NCBI GenBank assembly: GCA_038228695.1 | Contig: JBBRPA010000001.1 | Location: 57,455-121,454, forward strand | Origin: DASVRZ01 sp038228695 | GTDB lineage: Bacteria; Verrucomicrobiota; Verrucomicrobiia; Chthoniobacterales; DASVRZ01 | Reading direction: 5' to 3' | DNA: 64,000 nt | Part shown: positions 32,231-41,284 of the stretch, one piece after another | How the letters are laid out: the number at the start of each line of letters is the position of its first letter | Position numbering within the stretch: the stretch's first letter is position 1 | The notes under the pieces: generated by a model | What the model was told of the DNA's origin: nothing | The model's database searches: none | What the model saw: only the letters and a program-made list of their open reading frames with translations | Position numbers and translations under genes: made by a program

Positions 32231-34363
32231 ATGCTTTCATTTTTCCGCCGCCGAATCAGGCACGCCCTCATCGCGGTAATTATCTGGATGGGACTGGAAG
32301 CCACTATGACCTGGGAAAACCTCCAGAGCGGAGGTGCGCTCAGCCGATTTCAGGTCGCGCTTGAGGATACGGTGGTGGCTTCGGAGAAAATGGCCGGACC
32401 CGATCCGCGCTTGGTTTACATCGGGATCGACAGCGCCTCTTTTTCGGTTTCACAGTTGGATCTCGACACGCTCTTTGCGGGCATCGACCCCAACAGCGTC
32501 GAAGCACGCGCTCTCAAACTCATGGCGGCGGACTGGCCGTGGTCGCGGGAAGTTCACGCCATGCTTGCCGACCGGCTGATCGGAGCCGGGGCACGCGCGG
32601 TCGTTTTCGATTTGCTCTTTTCGCGTGACGGCCGGGGCGATGACGCCCTGCGGTCAGCGGTAGAACGTCATTCGGGAAAAGTCTTTCTCGCCGCCAATTT
32701 TATTTCTGAAAACACAGGGCAAACCACGACCTTGCAAACCATCACTTTGCCCGTCGCAGGAATCCTTCCCAGACCCGAACCTGAGCATCCCAACGTGGGA
32801 TTCGTAAACTTCTGGCCCGATGCGGACGGCGTGGTGCGTGCGGCGGTTTATCGAACTTCACTCGAGCGGATGAGCGGCCTGACCTCATCAACGGCCCCTG
32901 CGGACATCGTTTCCATGGCGTGGCGAGCTGCTTCGACGCTGGAAAACGTGGCGTTGCCGAACACGGAGCAAGCGCATTTGCTCCGCTGGAGCGGTCCTCC
33001 CGGGACGTATGCACCGATTTCTTACGCCCAAGTCTTTATGCCGCTTTACTGGGAGCGCAATTTGCAATCCGGCGCCGTGTTCAAAGACAAAGTGGTGATG
33101 GTCGGCCCTTCCGGAAATTGGGCGCACGATGAACACCGGACCATCCTTGGCCAAATGCCTGGCCCGGAACTGCATCTAAACGCGATTAACGCGCTCCTCC
33201 ACCACGCGTTTCTAACCAAGTGGCCCGAGTGGACAGCTCATCTCTTGACCGGATTGGCGGTCTTCGCAGCTTGGCTCCTCGCTATTTCCATCCGAAAAAT
33301 TTGGCTTCGCGTTGCGTTATTCACCGTGTTCCTCGCTGGACTGATTTTAGCAACTAAGATCATGTGCGCGATGTTAAGTATTCTCGTTCCATCGGCCATT
33401 CCCGGGATCGCCTTTTTTCTCGTCGGGTTGTCAACGTTCATCCACGACTATTCCTCCGAAATTCTCGAGCGCTTGCGCCTGCGCCGGACGCTGGAGGCTT
33501 ACGTTTCCGAAGAAGTCGTGCGCGAATTAATCGACAACCCGGAAAGCTACCTCAACTCGCTGGGCGGAAAGCGCGTTAGTGTTGTTCTTCTCATGACCGA
33601 TCTCCGCGGATTCACTACGTTTTCCGAAACCTTCGATTGCGCCCTTGTGGTTGCGAGGCTCAACGAATATTTCGCCCTCATGGTTGAAGACATCTTTTCG
33701 TCGCGAGGATCGGTGGTGAATTTTGTGGGCGACGCCATCCTCGCAGTCTGGGGTCATCTCAATGGACAGGGCCCAGTTGCAGATGCCAAAAATGCGGTGC
33801 AGGCAGCCATCAAGATGCGAGATACCTTACGGGTATTAAATCAGAAGTCGGAGAAATCTGGTGTGCCGCTACTAACCATGGGCTGTGGCCTCAACTTCGG
33901 GGACGTTATTTTCGGAAATATCGGATCGCCCCGAAAAATGGAACCCGCCGTGATTGGCGACCCGGTAAATGTCTGCTCAAGGATTGAAGGCCTAACCAAG
34001 TTTTACGGGCGTAACCTACTCCTCGGCCAGCCCGTCGCCGAGTTGGTCTCTAGCGAATTCCCGCTGCAATTCGTGGACCGCGTCCTCATGAAGGGCAAGA
34101 CCCTACCCATGGATATCTACTATCTGATCGATCCGGACGAGTCCACCCAACCTTGGCACGCCACTTATCTAACAAAATATGAAGCAGCCCGGCGCGCCTA
34201 CGTGGATCGGCGTTTCGCGGAAGCTTTGGTTGGCTTCCGAGAATGTCAGACGCTTTGGTCGTCTGACAAGTTGTCTGCCATTTACATCGAACGGTGTCTA
34301 GCATTCTGCGATCAACCGCCCGCGCCAGATTGGGCAGCAGTTTACGTTGCTGTTAGCAAATAA
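32231..34363 (+). CDS. CHASE2-domain class III adenylate/guanylate cyclase
   Basis: A 710-residue membrane enzyme. An N-terminal helix is followed by a CHASE2 sensor domain outside the membrane (residues about 40-340; PRLVYIGIDSASF, FDLLFSRDGRGDD, KVVMVGPSG), three closely spaced helices (about 337-410) and a cytosolic class III cyclase domain (about 450-640). The two metal-binding Asp are Asp457 (MTDLRGFTTFSE) and Asp501 (GDAILAVWG); the transition-state pair is Asn580 and Arg584 (NVCSR). Product specificity (cAMP or cGMP) cannot be fixed by eye. It lies 88 bases before a NuoEF/cNMP-binding gene pair and divergent from a FecR-domain gene, a setting that suggests envelope sensing coupled to electron-transport control. 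Confidence 0.92.
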   Translation: MLSFFRRRIRHALIAVIIWMGLEATMTWENLQSGGALSRFQVALEDTVVASEKMAGPDPRLVYIGIDSASFSVSQLDLDTLFAGIDPNSVEARALKLMAADWPWSREVHAMLADRLIGAGARAVVFDLLFSRDGRGDDALRSAVERHSGKVFLAANFISENTGQTTTLQTITLPVAGILPRPEPEHPNVGFVNFWPDADGVVRAAVYRTSLERMSGLTSSTAPADIVSMAWRAASTLENVALPNTEQAHLLRWSGPPGTYAPISYAQVFMPLYWERNLQSGAVFKDKVVMVGPSGNWAHDEHRTILGQMPGPELHLNAINALLHHAFLTKWPEWTAHLLTGLAVFAAWLLAISIRKIWLRVALFTVFLAGLILATKIMCAMLSILVPSAIPGIAFFLVGLSTFIHDYSSEILERLRLRRTLEAYVSEEVVRELIDNPESYLNSLGGKRVSVVLLMTDLRGFTTFSETFDCALVVARLNEYFALMVEDIFSSRGSVVNFVGDAILAVWGHLNGQGPVADAKNAVQAAIKMRDTLRVLNQKSEKSGVPLLTMGCGLNFGDVIFGNIGSPRKMEPAVIGDPVNVCSRIEGLTKFYGRNLLLGQPVAELVSSEFPLQFVDRVLMKGKTLPMDIYYLIDPDESTQPWHATYLTKYEAARRAYVDRRFAEALVGFRECQTLWSSDKLSAIYIERCLAFCDQPPAPDWAAVYVAVSK

Positions 34364-34407
34364 GAATCTGTGCCTTGGCAAGAAGATCATTCGTCAACGG
34401 AGTAAAA

Positions 34408-34452
34408 ATGAATTGCACCATTCTAGGTCAAACGCTTACCCTTCGACGCTGA
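34408..34452 (+). CDS. Possible 14-residue leader ORF coupled to the NuoEF gene
   Basis: ATG 34408 is preceded by GGAG at 34399-34402 (5-base spacing). Fourteen codons (MNCTILGQTLTLRR) end in a TGA that overlaps the next gene's ATG as TGATG at 34450-34454. This is the arrangement of a translationally coupled leader. It may be coincidental; the peptide has no recognisable function. Confidence 0.35.
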   Translation: MNCTILGQTLTLRR

Positions 34453-36518
34453 TGTTTACCGCGCAACGAGTCACTCCCCACGCTGCCGTGATGGTTCCTG
34501 CGTTGCATGAAATCCAGCAAACCCACGGATATCTGGAACCTGCGGCCCTGACCAAACTCGCTTCCGATCTGGACCTTCCGCTCTACCGGATTCAAGGCGT
34601 TGCGAGTTTCTTTCCTCATTTCCGGCTGCAACCTCCTCGGAGAGTCACGCTGCGAATCTGCCGCGATATGGCCTGTCATCTTGCCGGAAGCGCAGGGATA
34701 ATAAACGAATTACACAACACCTGCGGCAACGATGTGAGCATCGAGGGTGTTTCCTGTCTCGGGCGCTGTGACCGTGCCCCTGCAGCCTGTGTCGGGACTC
34801 GCGAAAGCAGTCATGACCTCTATTTTCTAGGTCGCAATGCAGCCGGGCTAAAGAAGATCATCGACGAGTGTCTCGCCGGTCTAACCTCGGAACAAACTCC
34901 CGATACAGATCGCGAGGCCACGGCACCCCAGTGGCTCATCGATCCCTATGTCGCTTCTAACAATGCCTTACCCGACTACCGAGGTGCACTCAAGGCCATC
35001 GCGCTCCGCAACGATTCCTTACAGGCCTCGCTCGATCGGCTTGCGAGTGAATTCAAATGGCCGCTAAGCCGTCTTGAGAGATTCCGGTTGGCCGCTCTCG
35101 GGGGGCTGCCTCCTGATCAACACACCGAAGCGGAATTGAAAAATGCGGTTCTCGATTGGCAAACCGAAGCGGGCTGGGCTGTCGGAGAAACCTACGGTGG
35201 ATGGTCCGATCTGATTTTGCAGGAACTAACCAAAGCCGATTTGCGGGGCATGGGCGGAGCAGGAATTCCGCACGCCCAAAAATTGCGCGACGTCCGCGAT
35301 GCGGTTCGCACGGCGCGCCATCGTGGAATAGATGACCGCGCTTACATCGTGGTCAATGGCGACGAAAGCGAGCCCGGCACATTCAAAGACCGCGAGATTC
35401 TGCTTCGGGCCCCACACATCGTGGTCGAGGGCGTGATCCTTGCAGCCCTTGTGACGGAGGCACGCGAGGGAATCATTTTTATTCGCCACGAATATCCGGA
35501 GCAGATCGAAGCCTGCCGCGCTGAGATCGCACGAGCCGAGACGCTTGGCCTGTGCGGAGCCAACCCGTCCGTCGTCGGACGCCCCCTTCATATTTCTGTT
35601 TTTGCCAGCCCAGGTGGCTACATTTGTGGCGAGCAAAGCGCACTGATCGAGGCCATGTCGGATCGGCGAGGCGAACCGCGGAACATGCCTCCGAAACTGG
35701 AAACAAACGGGCTGAACGATCTTCCCACCATTGTTAGTAACGTCGAAACCTACGCGTGGATTCCGTCCATTTGGATCAATGGCGGAGCGCACTATGCAGA
35801 CCTCGGCGCGAACGGCTGGAAAGGCCGTCGTTTGTTTTCCGTGTCGGGTGATGTTAAACGCCCGGGAGTTTATGAAGTTCCGATGGGAATGACTTTGCGC
35901 GAACTCATTTTGGGTAACGAGTATTGCCAGGGAATGATCGACGACCGCCCTTTGAAAGCCCTCGCCCCGTCCGGTCCCTCGGGAGGTTTTCTACCGGCCA
36001 AATTAACACCCAGTCGAGGCTTGCCGCGGGAGCATGTGAAGAACAAAGCCTGGCTTGAACTCGCCGCACGGCGTGGCTTCGATCCGGCAGCCAATGAATT
36101 GGATATTCTCGATCTCGAATTGGAACTCAACCTCTTCCGCTCCCTCAGTCCCACCCAAGCGCTGGGAGCTGGACTAGTCGTCTATGCGGAAGGTCGCGAC
36201 ATGATTGACCAAGCGGTTAATTCCCTAGAATTTTACCGAAATGAGTCATGTGGTAAATGTGTTCCCTGCCGGGTCGGTTCGCAGAAAATGGTTTCCGTAG
36301 GATCGCGGCTTTTGGACGGAAAAATCAGCGCAACGGAATGGGAGAACGACCTGCAACCTCTGATCAGCGAACTCGGTAAAGCGATCGAGTTATCTTCCAT
36401 TTGCGGACTGGGACGTTCCGTTCCCGTGCCGTTGCGTTGCGCGGTGAATTTTTTTGAGGACGACCTCCGGGCTCATTTGCAATCAGCCTCTTCTAACATG
36501 AAGGAGCGTGCTAAATGA
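34452..36518 (+). CDS. NuoE-NuoF fusion: NAD(P)H-oxidising flavo-iron-sulfur protein
   Basis: From ATG 34452 the product has 688 residues; an earlier in-frame ATG (34347) would overlap the cyclase and add 35 unlikely residues. Residues 1-140 are a thioredoxin-like [2Fe-2S] domain as in NuoE, with Cys70, Cys75, Cys102 and Cys106. After a linker, residues about 230-680 are NuoF/HoxF-like: the FMN/NADH glycine loop RGMGGAGIPHAQK, VVNGDESEPGTFKDR, GGYICGEQSALIEAMSDRRGEPRNMPP and the [4Fe-4S] site ESCGKCVPCRVG with a later Cys in SSICGLG. It should oxidise NAD(P)H and hand electrons to a partner Fe-S protein; here that is the next gene, overlapped by ATGA. There are no other complex I subunits, so this is a stand-alone diaphorase module. 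Confidence 0.9.
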   Translation: MFTAQRVTPHAAVMVPALHEIQQTHGYLEPAALTKLASDLDLPLYRIQGVASFFPHFRLQPPRRVTLRICRDMACHLAGSAGIINELHNTCGNDVSIEGVSCLGRCDRAPAACVGTRESSHDLYFLGRNAAGLKKIIDECLAGLTSEQTPDTDREATAPQWLIDPYVASNNALPDYRGALKAIALRNDSLQASLDRLASEFKWPLSRLERFRLAALGGLPPDQHTEAELKNAVLDWQTEAGWAVGETYGGWSDLILQELTKADLRGMGGAGIPHAQKLRDVRDAVRTARHRGIDDRAYIVVNGDESEPGTFKDREILLRAPHIVVEGVILAALVTEAREGIIFIRHEYPEQIEACRAEIARAETLGLCGANPSVVGRPLHISVFASPGGYICGEQSALIEAMSDRRGEPRNMPPKLETNGLNDLPTIVSNVETYAWIPSIWINGGAHYADLGANGWKGRRLFSVSGDVKRPGVYEVPMGMTLRELILGNEYCQGMIDDRPLKALAPSGPSGGFLPAKLTPSRGLPREHVKNKAWLELAARRGFDPAANELDILDLELELNLFRSLSPTQALGAGLVVYAEGRDMIDQAVNSLEFYRNESCGKCVPCRVGSQKMVSVGSRLLDGKISATEWENDLQPLISELGKAIELSSICGLGRSVPVPLRCAVNFFEDDLRAHLQSASSNMKERAK

Positions 36519-38995
36519 TTGCGAATTCTCCCGAAGGTTTGTTTGTCCGGGACGATGACGACGAGGGCCTGTTCAGCCGCAACTTCAACGGTCAGTTGGT
36601 TCGGGTCGATTCGCCGACGTCGGGTGATTACGACAAAGAGGTCACGGTGCAGATCGACGGGCAACCCGTGACCGTTCCCCTAGCGGTTCCTCTTGCCGAT
36701 GCCAGCGGCAATATCATTCAGGATAAGGAAGGGAAAACCACACCGCGATACACCACGATTTATGATGCCGCGTTAAAGCTCTACGTCAAAACACCGGGTG
36801 ACGAGGCCAAGATTCCCATCCCGGTTCTTTGCCACCAACCGCACATGCAACCGGTCGCGGTCTGCCGCCTGTGCGTGGTCCAGATTTACGGTGAGAAGCG
36901 CGGAAAACGCGCCGCAGAAAGAAAGCTTCTTCCGGCCTGCCAGCATCCGGTCAAGCCGGGCATGGAAGTCTTTACGATGAACGACCCGGGGCGCGATGGA
37001 GACCGCGTCCGACAAACTGTGAAGACCCTCACAGAACTACTTTCCGCCGATCATCTCAAGCTGGCCCCGGCTCCCGCGCCCGCCAAGGAGTTGCATCGCT
37101 TCAACGAGCTGGGCCAGGCGGCCGAGCGTTGCGGAGCCATCTTGGACCGCTTCCAGTCGGAAAGTTTTTCCCAACCGGCACCTGCCTCCGAGCCGTTGCG
37201 CGGACGCCGCAACCTGGACACGACTTCGCCGGTTTTCCTCGTTGACCACTCCGCCTGCATCCTCTGCGATCGCTGTGTCCGCGCCTGCACCGACGTAAAG
37301 GAAAACAACATCATCGGCCGGACCGGCAAAGGAGCGACCGCGGGTATTGGATTCGACCTCAACGCCTTCATGGGACAGTCCGGTTGCGTCCAGTGCGGCG
37401 AATGCATGGTTTCCTGTCCGACCAGCGCCATCACTTTCAAGCCGATCGCAAAATTAAAGACACCCCGCTTTGGACGCTCCAGCAAAGTTCTAACCATCGA
37501 CGAATTGCGGGCCGATCCTTTGTTTAGCGCCGTGCCGCCGAAGTTTCTACTCTGGCAACAAGGTCTTGTGCTCCGCCGGAAAATTCGCGCCGGCGACATC
37601 CTTTGCCACCAAGGTGACCCGGGCAACACGGCATTTCTGATCAAGAGTGGAAATCTGCAGGCAGTCGTTGCCAAATCGGCTCCGTTACAAAAGCAGGGAG
37701 TTTTTGCAAAAGTGCTTCAAGCGGTCACTCCCTCGCTCCGTTTCACCGTCACTCCCGAGCAAATGATCATCGGCGAGATGGCCTGCCTAACCGGCTCACC
37801 GCGCAACGCAGAAATTCTGGCCTTAACCAAAGGTGAAGTCTGGGAAATCCGACGCAACGTGCTCGATCGTCTGATGCGTCTCCCAAGTCTTCGCGAACGA
37901 CTCGATTCGGAATACCGCAGACGTTCACTCGATCTCGCTCTTAACAGTTCTTATCTGTTCAGAAGACTACCCAAGACTGAGGAGCGCGAAGTGGCTGATT
38001 TTATTCGCGAACGAATTGATTTCGTCCGGCTCAAGTCCGGTCAAACGTTGTTCCGCCAAAATGATCCGGGCGACGATATTTATATTATCCGCTTTGGTCA
38101 CGTCCGCGTTGCCGTTGGGCGATTTGATAACGAAGCCAAAGTCACCTCCATCGGTGCGGGAAATATTATCGGCGAAATCGGATTGCTAGGTTTTACAGTC
38201 GGCGACACCAGTAGAGACCTCAACGAAATCGATCGGAAACTCAAGTCTGCTCTCGATGAAGCCAACGACATCCCCGGCGGCTTCCGCTCCGCTACTTGCA
38301 CCGCCCTCGACAATCTGGAACTGGCGCGCCTCAACCGGGAGCATGCCTTGGAAATGATTCGGCGTTTTCCTACGGTTAGGCGCCGGATTATTGAGCGCTC
38401 TCTCGGACTGCTAAAGACGGACGCTTTGAGCGACAGCTATCCCGAAGAATTCGTCGAACAGGGACTCTACGAAGGACAAAGCATCCTCGTCATCGACATG
38501 GACTGCTGCACTGGTTGCGATGAATGCACCAAAGGCTGCGTCCAAAATCACGGGACCCATTCCCACGGCGCACCGATTACCCGAATGCTCCGCGATGGTG
38601 CACGCTTTGGTGACTACACGATCGGAACCGCCTGCCGTTCTTGCACCGTGCCGCACTGCATGTCGGGGTGCCCGGTCGATTCCATTCATCGCGGAAAACA
38701 TCTGCAAATCGTCATTGAGGATCATTGCATCGGATGCGGGCTGTGCGCGAACAACTGTCCGTATGGAAGCATCTTCATGATTCCTAACGAAAAACGCCGC
38801 GTCAAAATGCCGGATCCCCAACGCCCCGGACGGCAGCGCAAAGTGTCGCTCCCGAAAGCAGCCGCCTGCGATTTGTGCGACTCGGAAGGACACCACTCTT
38901 CCCCAGATCCCGCCTGTGTTCGCGTCTGTCCGCATGACGCCGCGCACCGCATGACAGGTGAAGAACTCCTGCGCAAAGTTCTCGGAAAAAAATAA
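36515..38995 (+). CDS. NuoG/HoxU-like iron-sulfur protein with two cyclic-nucleotide-binding domains and a C-terminal four-cluster ferredoxin
   Basis: An 826-residue, unusual multidomain protein. Residues about 90-145 give a [2Fe-2S] ferredoxin site (Cys106, 117, 120, 142) as in NuoG/HoxU. Residues 245-305 carry two [4Fe-4S] motifs (Cys248/251/254/258 and Cys291/294/297/301). Next come two Crp-like cNMP-binding domains: the first (about 340-480) has the phosphate-binding-cassette GEMACLTGSPRNAE with Glu421 and Arg430; the second (about 490-640) has GEIGLLG (Glu554) and Arg591 with an extra 30-residue insert between them. The C-terminus (660-820) is HycB/DmsB-like with four Cys clusters starting at Cys665. 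It overlaps the NuoEF gene by 4 bases. Electron flow from NADH through this protein, switched by cAMP or cGMP, is a reasonable inference. I know of no characterised protein with this order. Confidence 0.88.
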   Translation: MIANSPEGLFVRDDDDEGLFSRNFNGQLVRVDSPTSGDYDKEVTVQIDGQPVTVPLAVPLADASGNIIQDKEGKTTPRYTTIYDAALKLYVKTPGDEAKIPIPVLCHQPHMQPVAVCRLCVVQIYGEKRGKRAAERKLLPACQHPVKPGMEVFTMNDPGRDGDRVRQTVKTLTELLSADHLKLAPAPAPAKELHRFNELGQAAERCGAILDRFQSESFSQPAPASEPLRGRRNLDTTSPVFLVDHSACILCDRCVRACTDVKENNIIGRTGKGATAGIGFDLNAFMGQSGCVQCGECMVSCPTSAITFKPIAKLKTPRFGRSSKVLTIDELRADPLFSAVPPKFLLWQQGLVLRRKIRAGDILCHQGDPGNTAFLIKSGNLQAVVAKSAPLQKQGVFAKVLQAVTPSLRFTVTPEQMIIGEMACLTGSPRNAEILALTKGEVWEIRRNVLDRLMRLPSLRERLDSEYRRRSLDLALNSSYLFRRLPKTEEREVADFIRERIDFVRLKSGQTLFRQNDPGDDIYIIRFGHVRVAVGRFDNEAKVTSIGAGNIIGEIGLLGFTVGDTSRDLNEIDRKLKSALDEANDIPGGFRSATCTALDNLELARLNREHALEMIRRFPTVRRRIIERSLGLLKTDALSDSYPEEFVEQGLYEGQSILVIDMDCCTGCDECTKGCVQNHGTHSHGAPITRMLRDGARFGDYTIGTACRSCTVPHCMSGCPVDSIHRGKHLQIVIEDHCIGCGLCANNCPYGSIFMIPNEKRRVKMPDPQRPGRQRKVSLPKAAACDLCDSEGHHSSPDPACVRVCPHDAAHRMTGEELLRKVLGKK

Positions 38996-39031
38996 ATCGA
39001 GCCCAGAATCGCCTCATCCGAATCCGCGCAA

Positions 39032-40153
39032 TCACGGTCCCCGGTTAAGAATCGTTGAGAGTTCCCGTAAGGAATCCGCAAAGCGGATTCGGTCAAATGC
39101 ATCCGTAGAATCCACTTCGGAGAACAGCGAACGCACTGCGCCGGCTGCATGAGTCCGCCGATCCTCTTCCAAAGTGGTCGCAGGTAAAACACGGTCCAGC
39201 GCCAGTGCAAGGAGTTCAGCCCGGCGGATTTCGTCAGGCTGCGGACTGGTAAATTCGTCTCCGCTGCCCGCTAGAAGATGGATGCAGTTGTCGGCCATTT
39301 GCTGATTCCACGGAATGGCAGCGGCGTGCCGAGCCAGTTCGTCGGCGCGTTTCGTCACCGAGGAATAATCGAGCTCCACTGGTGCGCTGATTTTCGGCAA
39401 GCCGGGAGTTTGTTCCGCGACTTTGCCTAGCAGCCAGATCAACGCAGACAGCCGCTTTTCCGATTGGGGGTCGGGTTGCCGTTGCATTTGCCAACTCATC
39501 TCCCGCAGTGCCACCGCCTGGCCGATCAGCCAAGTTTGCGCTCCAGATCGATCGACATGCTCGCGCCAATGCGGCGGCTCGGCTTGAGTTTGCCCGTCAA
39601 ATTCAAAGATCAATTCGGGATGTCCCGCCGCAAGCACCTCTGGGTCGAGGTTTTGGTGGCAAGCCACACAGACTCCGGCGCGCACATAGAGGTTTCTCAA
39701 ATCGCGCATCCCATCGCCGACCCGGTCAGCATGTGAAAAATCCTTCCGCGTGTGCGATCGCAACCACCCCTCCGCTGGCCCATGACAAGTCTCGCACGAC
39801 ACGGCGAAGTCGGGTTTAATTCCTTTCTCGAACGCACTCGCGGGCAGCGTTTCTGCTGGGGAATGACAAATCGTGCAGCGGGCGCTTTGCACCGGGTCCG
39901 GTATCTGCAACGATTCCCCGATTCGCTGCGACCGCGCCGTAACCAAGATCGCCCTGGCGCGCGCGTGGTAATCCATTTCCTGCCAAACATTTGATTGCCC
40001 ATGTTCGCCCGCACCACCGTGACACCCCGAAGTGCTACACGCAGATGAACCGACGTAGAGCCACGAATCTGCTGCAAAGACAAATAGCGGAAGCAGAAAA
40101 AATCCTGCTGCAAGCAATCTCCAGAATGCCAAGCTAACTGAGAAAGTGCGCAC
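39032..40153 (-). CDS. Periplasmic tetraheme cytochrome c (cytochrome c554-like)
   Basis: A 373-residue protein with a GTG start and a signal peptide (to FVFAADS). Four c-type haem sites are seen: an atypical CX4CH in SSACSTSGCHGG, then CTICH, CETCH and CVACH; additional His (MDYHARA, AAGHPELIF) could be distal ligands. The early SSACSTSGCHGG, W-MDYH and C-TCHGPAE pattern matches cytochrome c554/c-prime family proteins that shuttle electrons in the periplasm. The C-terminal 150 residues are helical and haem-free. It is transcribed opposite to its neighbours, convergent with the cNMP-Fe-S gene and divergent from the microprotein/cytochrome-b operon, with 130 bases of shared upstream DNA. Confidence 0.87.
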   Translation of the reverse strand: MRTFSVSLAFWRLLAAGFFLLPLFVFAADSWLYVGSSACSTSGCHGGAGEHGQSNVWQEMDYHARARAILVTARSQRIGESLQIPDPVQSARCTICHSPAETLPASAFEKGIKPDFAVSCETCHGPAEGWLRSHTRKDFSHADRVGDGMRDLRNLYVRAGVCVACHQNLDPEVLAAGHPELIFEFDGQTQAEPPHWREHVDRSGAQTWLIGQAVALREMSWQMQRQPDPQSEKRLSALIWLLGKVAEQTPGLPKISAPVELDYSSVTKRADELARHAAAIPWNQQMADNCIHLLAGSGDEFTSPQPDEIRRAELLALALDRVLPATTLEEDRRTHAAGAVRSLFSEVDSTDAFDRIRFADSLRELSTILNRGP

Positions 40154-40286
40154 AAAAGTATTTTATCAGACCGAGTTGAAGGCTCACAAACTAATTTACA
40201 GTTTGTCCTGAATTTGTTACGACTCGCTCGCTGATGAATCCCTCAAAATTTTCTGGTTATACACTAACCACTTCCGGAGGCTTAAA

Positions 40287-40361
40287 ATGTTTTGGAATGT
40301 ATTAGGAATTTGCGCTTACTGCCCGGAAAGCGACTTCGTGCGAGGTTGCCACGGCCAATAA
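40287..40361 (+). CDS. 24-residue Cys/His-containing microprotein ORF
   Basis: ATG 40287 is preceded by CCGGAGG with the GGAGG at 40276-40280, 6 bases from the start: the best ribosome binding site in this gene cluster. The 24 codons end at TAA 40359-40361, and the cytochrome-b-like gene begins 10 bases later. The peptide starts M-F-W-N-V-L and has Cys9, Cys12 (CAYC), and Cys21-His22, a spacing able to bind a metal or haem. It could be a real microprotein partner of the membrane cytochrome or a leader that carries ribosomes to the next gene. It is too short for standard gene finding. Confidence 0.5.
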   Translation: MFWNVLGICAYCPESDFVRGCHGQ

Positions 40362-40371
40362 AAACCCAATC

Positions 40372-41283
40372 ATGCGCATCAACCGCGATCACCTTCCATG
40401 GATGCTCATTGTCGGACTCGCTTCCTGCATCGCGGCTGTTTTCTACCTCGCAACGTGGCATCCAGACCTTCTTCCGATGGACGTCGTTCTCCCGGAATGT
40501 TTAAAGGTTGACCCCGCTTCCCGAGTCTCGGCCGGCGGTTCTCCACTCGGGCTAATTCTTGGTTCTGTCGCCTTCCTGATTTTTGTTTTTGCCGCCCTCC
40601 TCGGCTTCCGGAAAAAAGTCCGCATTTGGAAGATCGGGAGTGCGCAAATGTGGCTGCGCGCTCATATCTGGCTGACGATTCTAACCATTCCGCTCGTCGC
40701 TTTTCATTGCGATTTCCACGGCGGCAGCTCTATGACCACTTGGTTGCTAGTTCTTTACTCCCTAGTCATGCTGAGCGGATTCTTTGGCCTCGCCATGCAG
40801 CATCTGGTCCCGCGACGCATGAAGGAAACACTTCCTACAGAATTTATCTACGAACAGATCCCGCACTTGCGCGGCGTTTTGTTAGAAAAAGCAAAGAAGC
40901 TCCGCGAATCTTTCCGCTCAACGGCTCCGGTAAGTGCGCCGGAAAGGACGGACGGCAATCAGCAGGCTGCGCTTTCCTACTTTTCCGACTTTCTCGATTC
41001 CCAAGTGCTGCCTTATCTTCAAGCGGGGCGCGGCGACCGTTTGAAGTTGGGACGAATGGACGCTGCTCAGAACCAATTCCGACTTCTCGAACTTCGCCTC
41101 CCCGAGGAGATGCGCGCGATGGCCGTAGAATGTGAGCTCTGGTGTGATGAACGTCGGCGAATGGATCAGCAGACGCATCTTTACCATTGGCTGCACGGTT
41201 GGCTTATTTTCCACATTCCTGCATCACTGCTTTTAATTGTCTGGACGGCATGGCATGCCATCGTGGCGGTTTTCTTTTACTAA
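40372..41283 (+). CDS. Membrane cytochrome-b-like protein
   Basis: A 303-residue protein with about five transmembrane helices (about 8-28, 56-78, 92-114, 120-142 and 272-298). Membrane His are placed as in b-type haem proteins: AHIWLTILTIPLVAFHCDFH in the third helix region and YHWLHGWLIFH plus AWH in the last. A cytosolic or periplasmic helical domain of 110 residues separates helices four and five. It probably passes electrons between the cytosolic/quinone side and the anchored decaheme cytochrome of the next gene (gap of one base). I could not assign it to a named family. The start follows the microprotein stop by 10 bases. Confidence 0.68.
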   Translation: MRINRDHLPWMLIVGLASCIAAVFYLATWHPDLLPMDVVLPECLKVDPASRVSAGGSPLGLILGSVAFLIFVFAALLGFRKKVRIWKIGSAQMWLRAHIWLTILTIPLVAFHCDFHGGSSMTTWLLVLYSLVMLSGFFGLAMQHLVPRRMKETLPTEFIYEQIPHLRGVLLEKAKKLRESFRSTAPVSAPERTDGNQQAALSYFSDFLDSQVLPYLQAGRGDRLKLGRMDAAQNQFRLLELRLPEEMRAMAVECELWCDERRRMDQQTHLYHWLHGWLIFHIPASLLLIVWTAWHAIVAVFFY

Positions 41284-41284
41284 C

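Noticed and set aside
34452..38995. A complete respiratory complex I
   Set aside because: Only NuoE/F- and NuoG/HoxU-like modules are present; no membrane arm or NuoB/C/D subunits.
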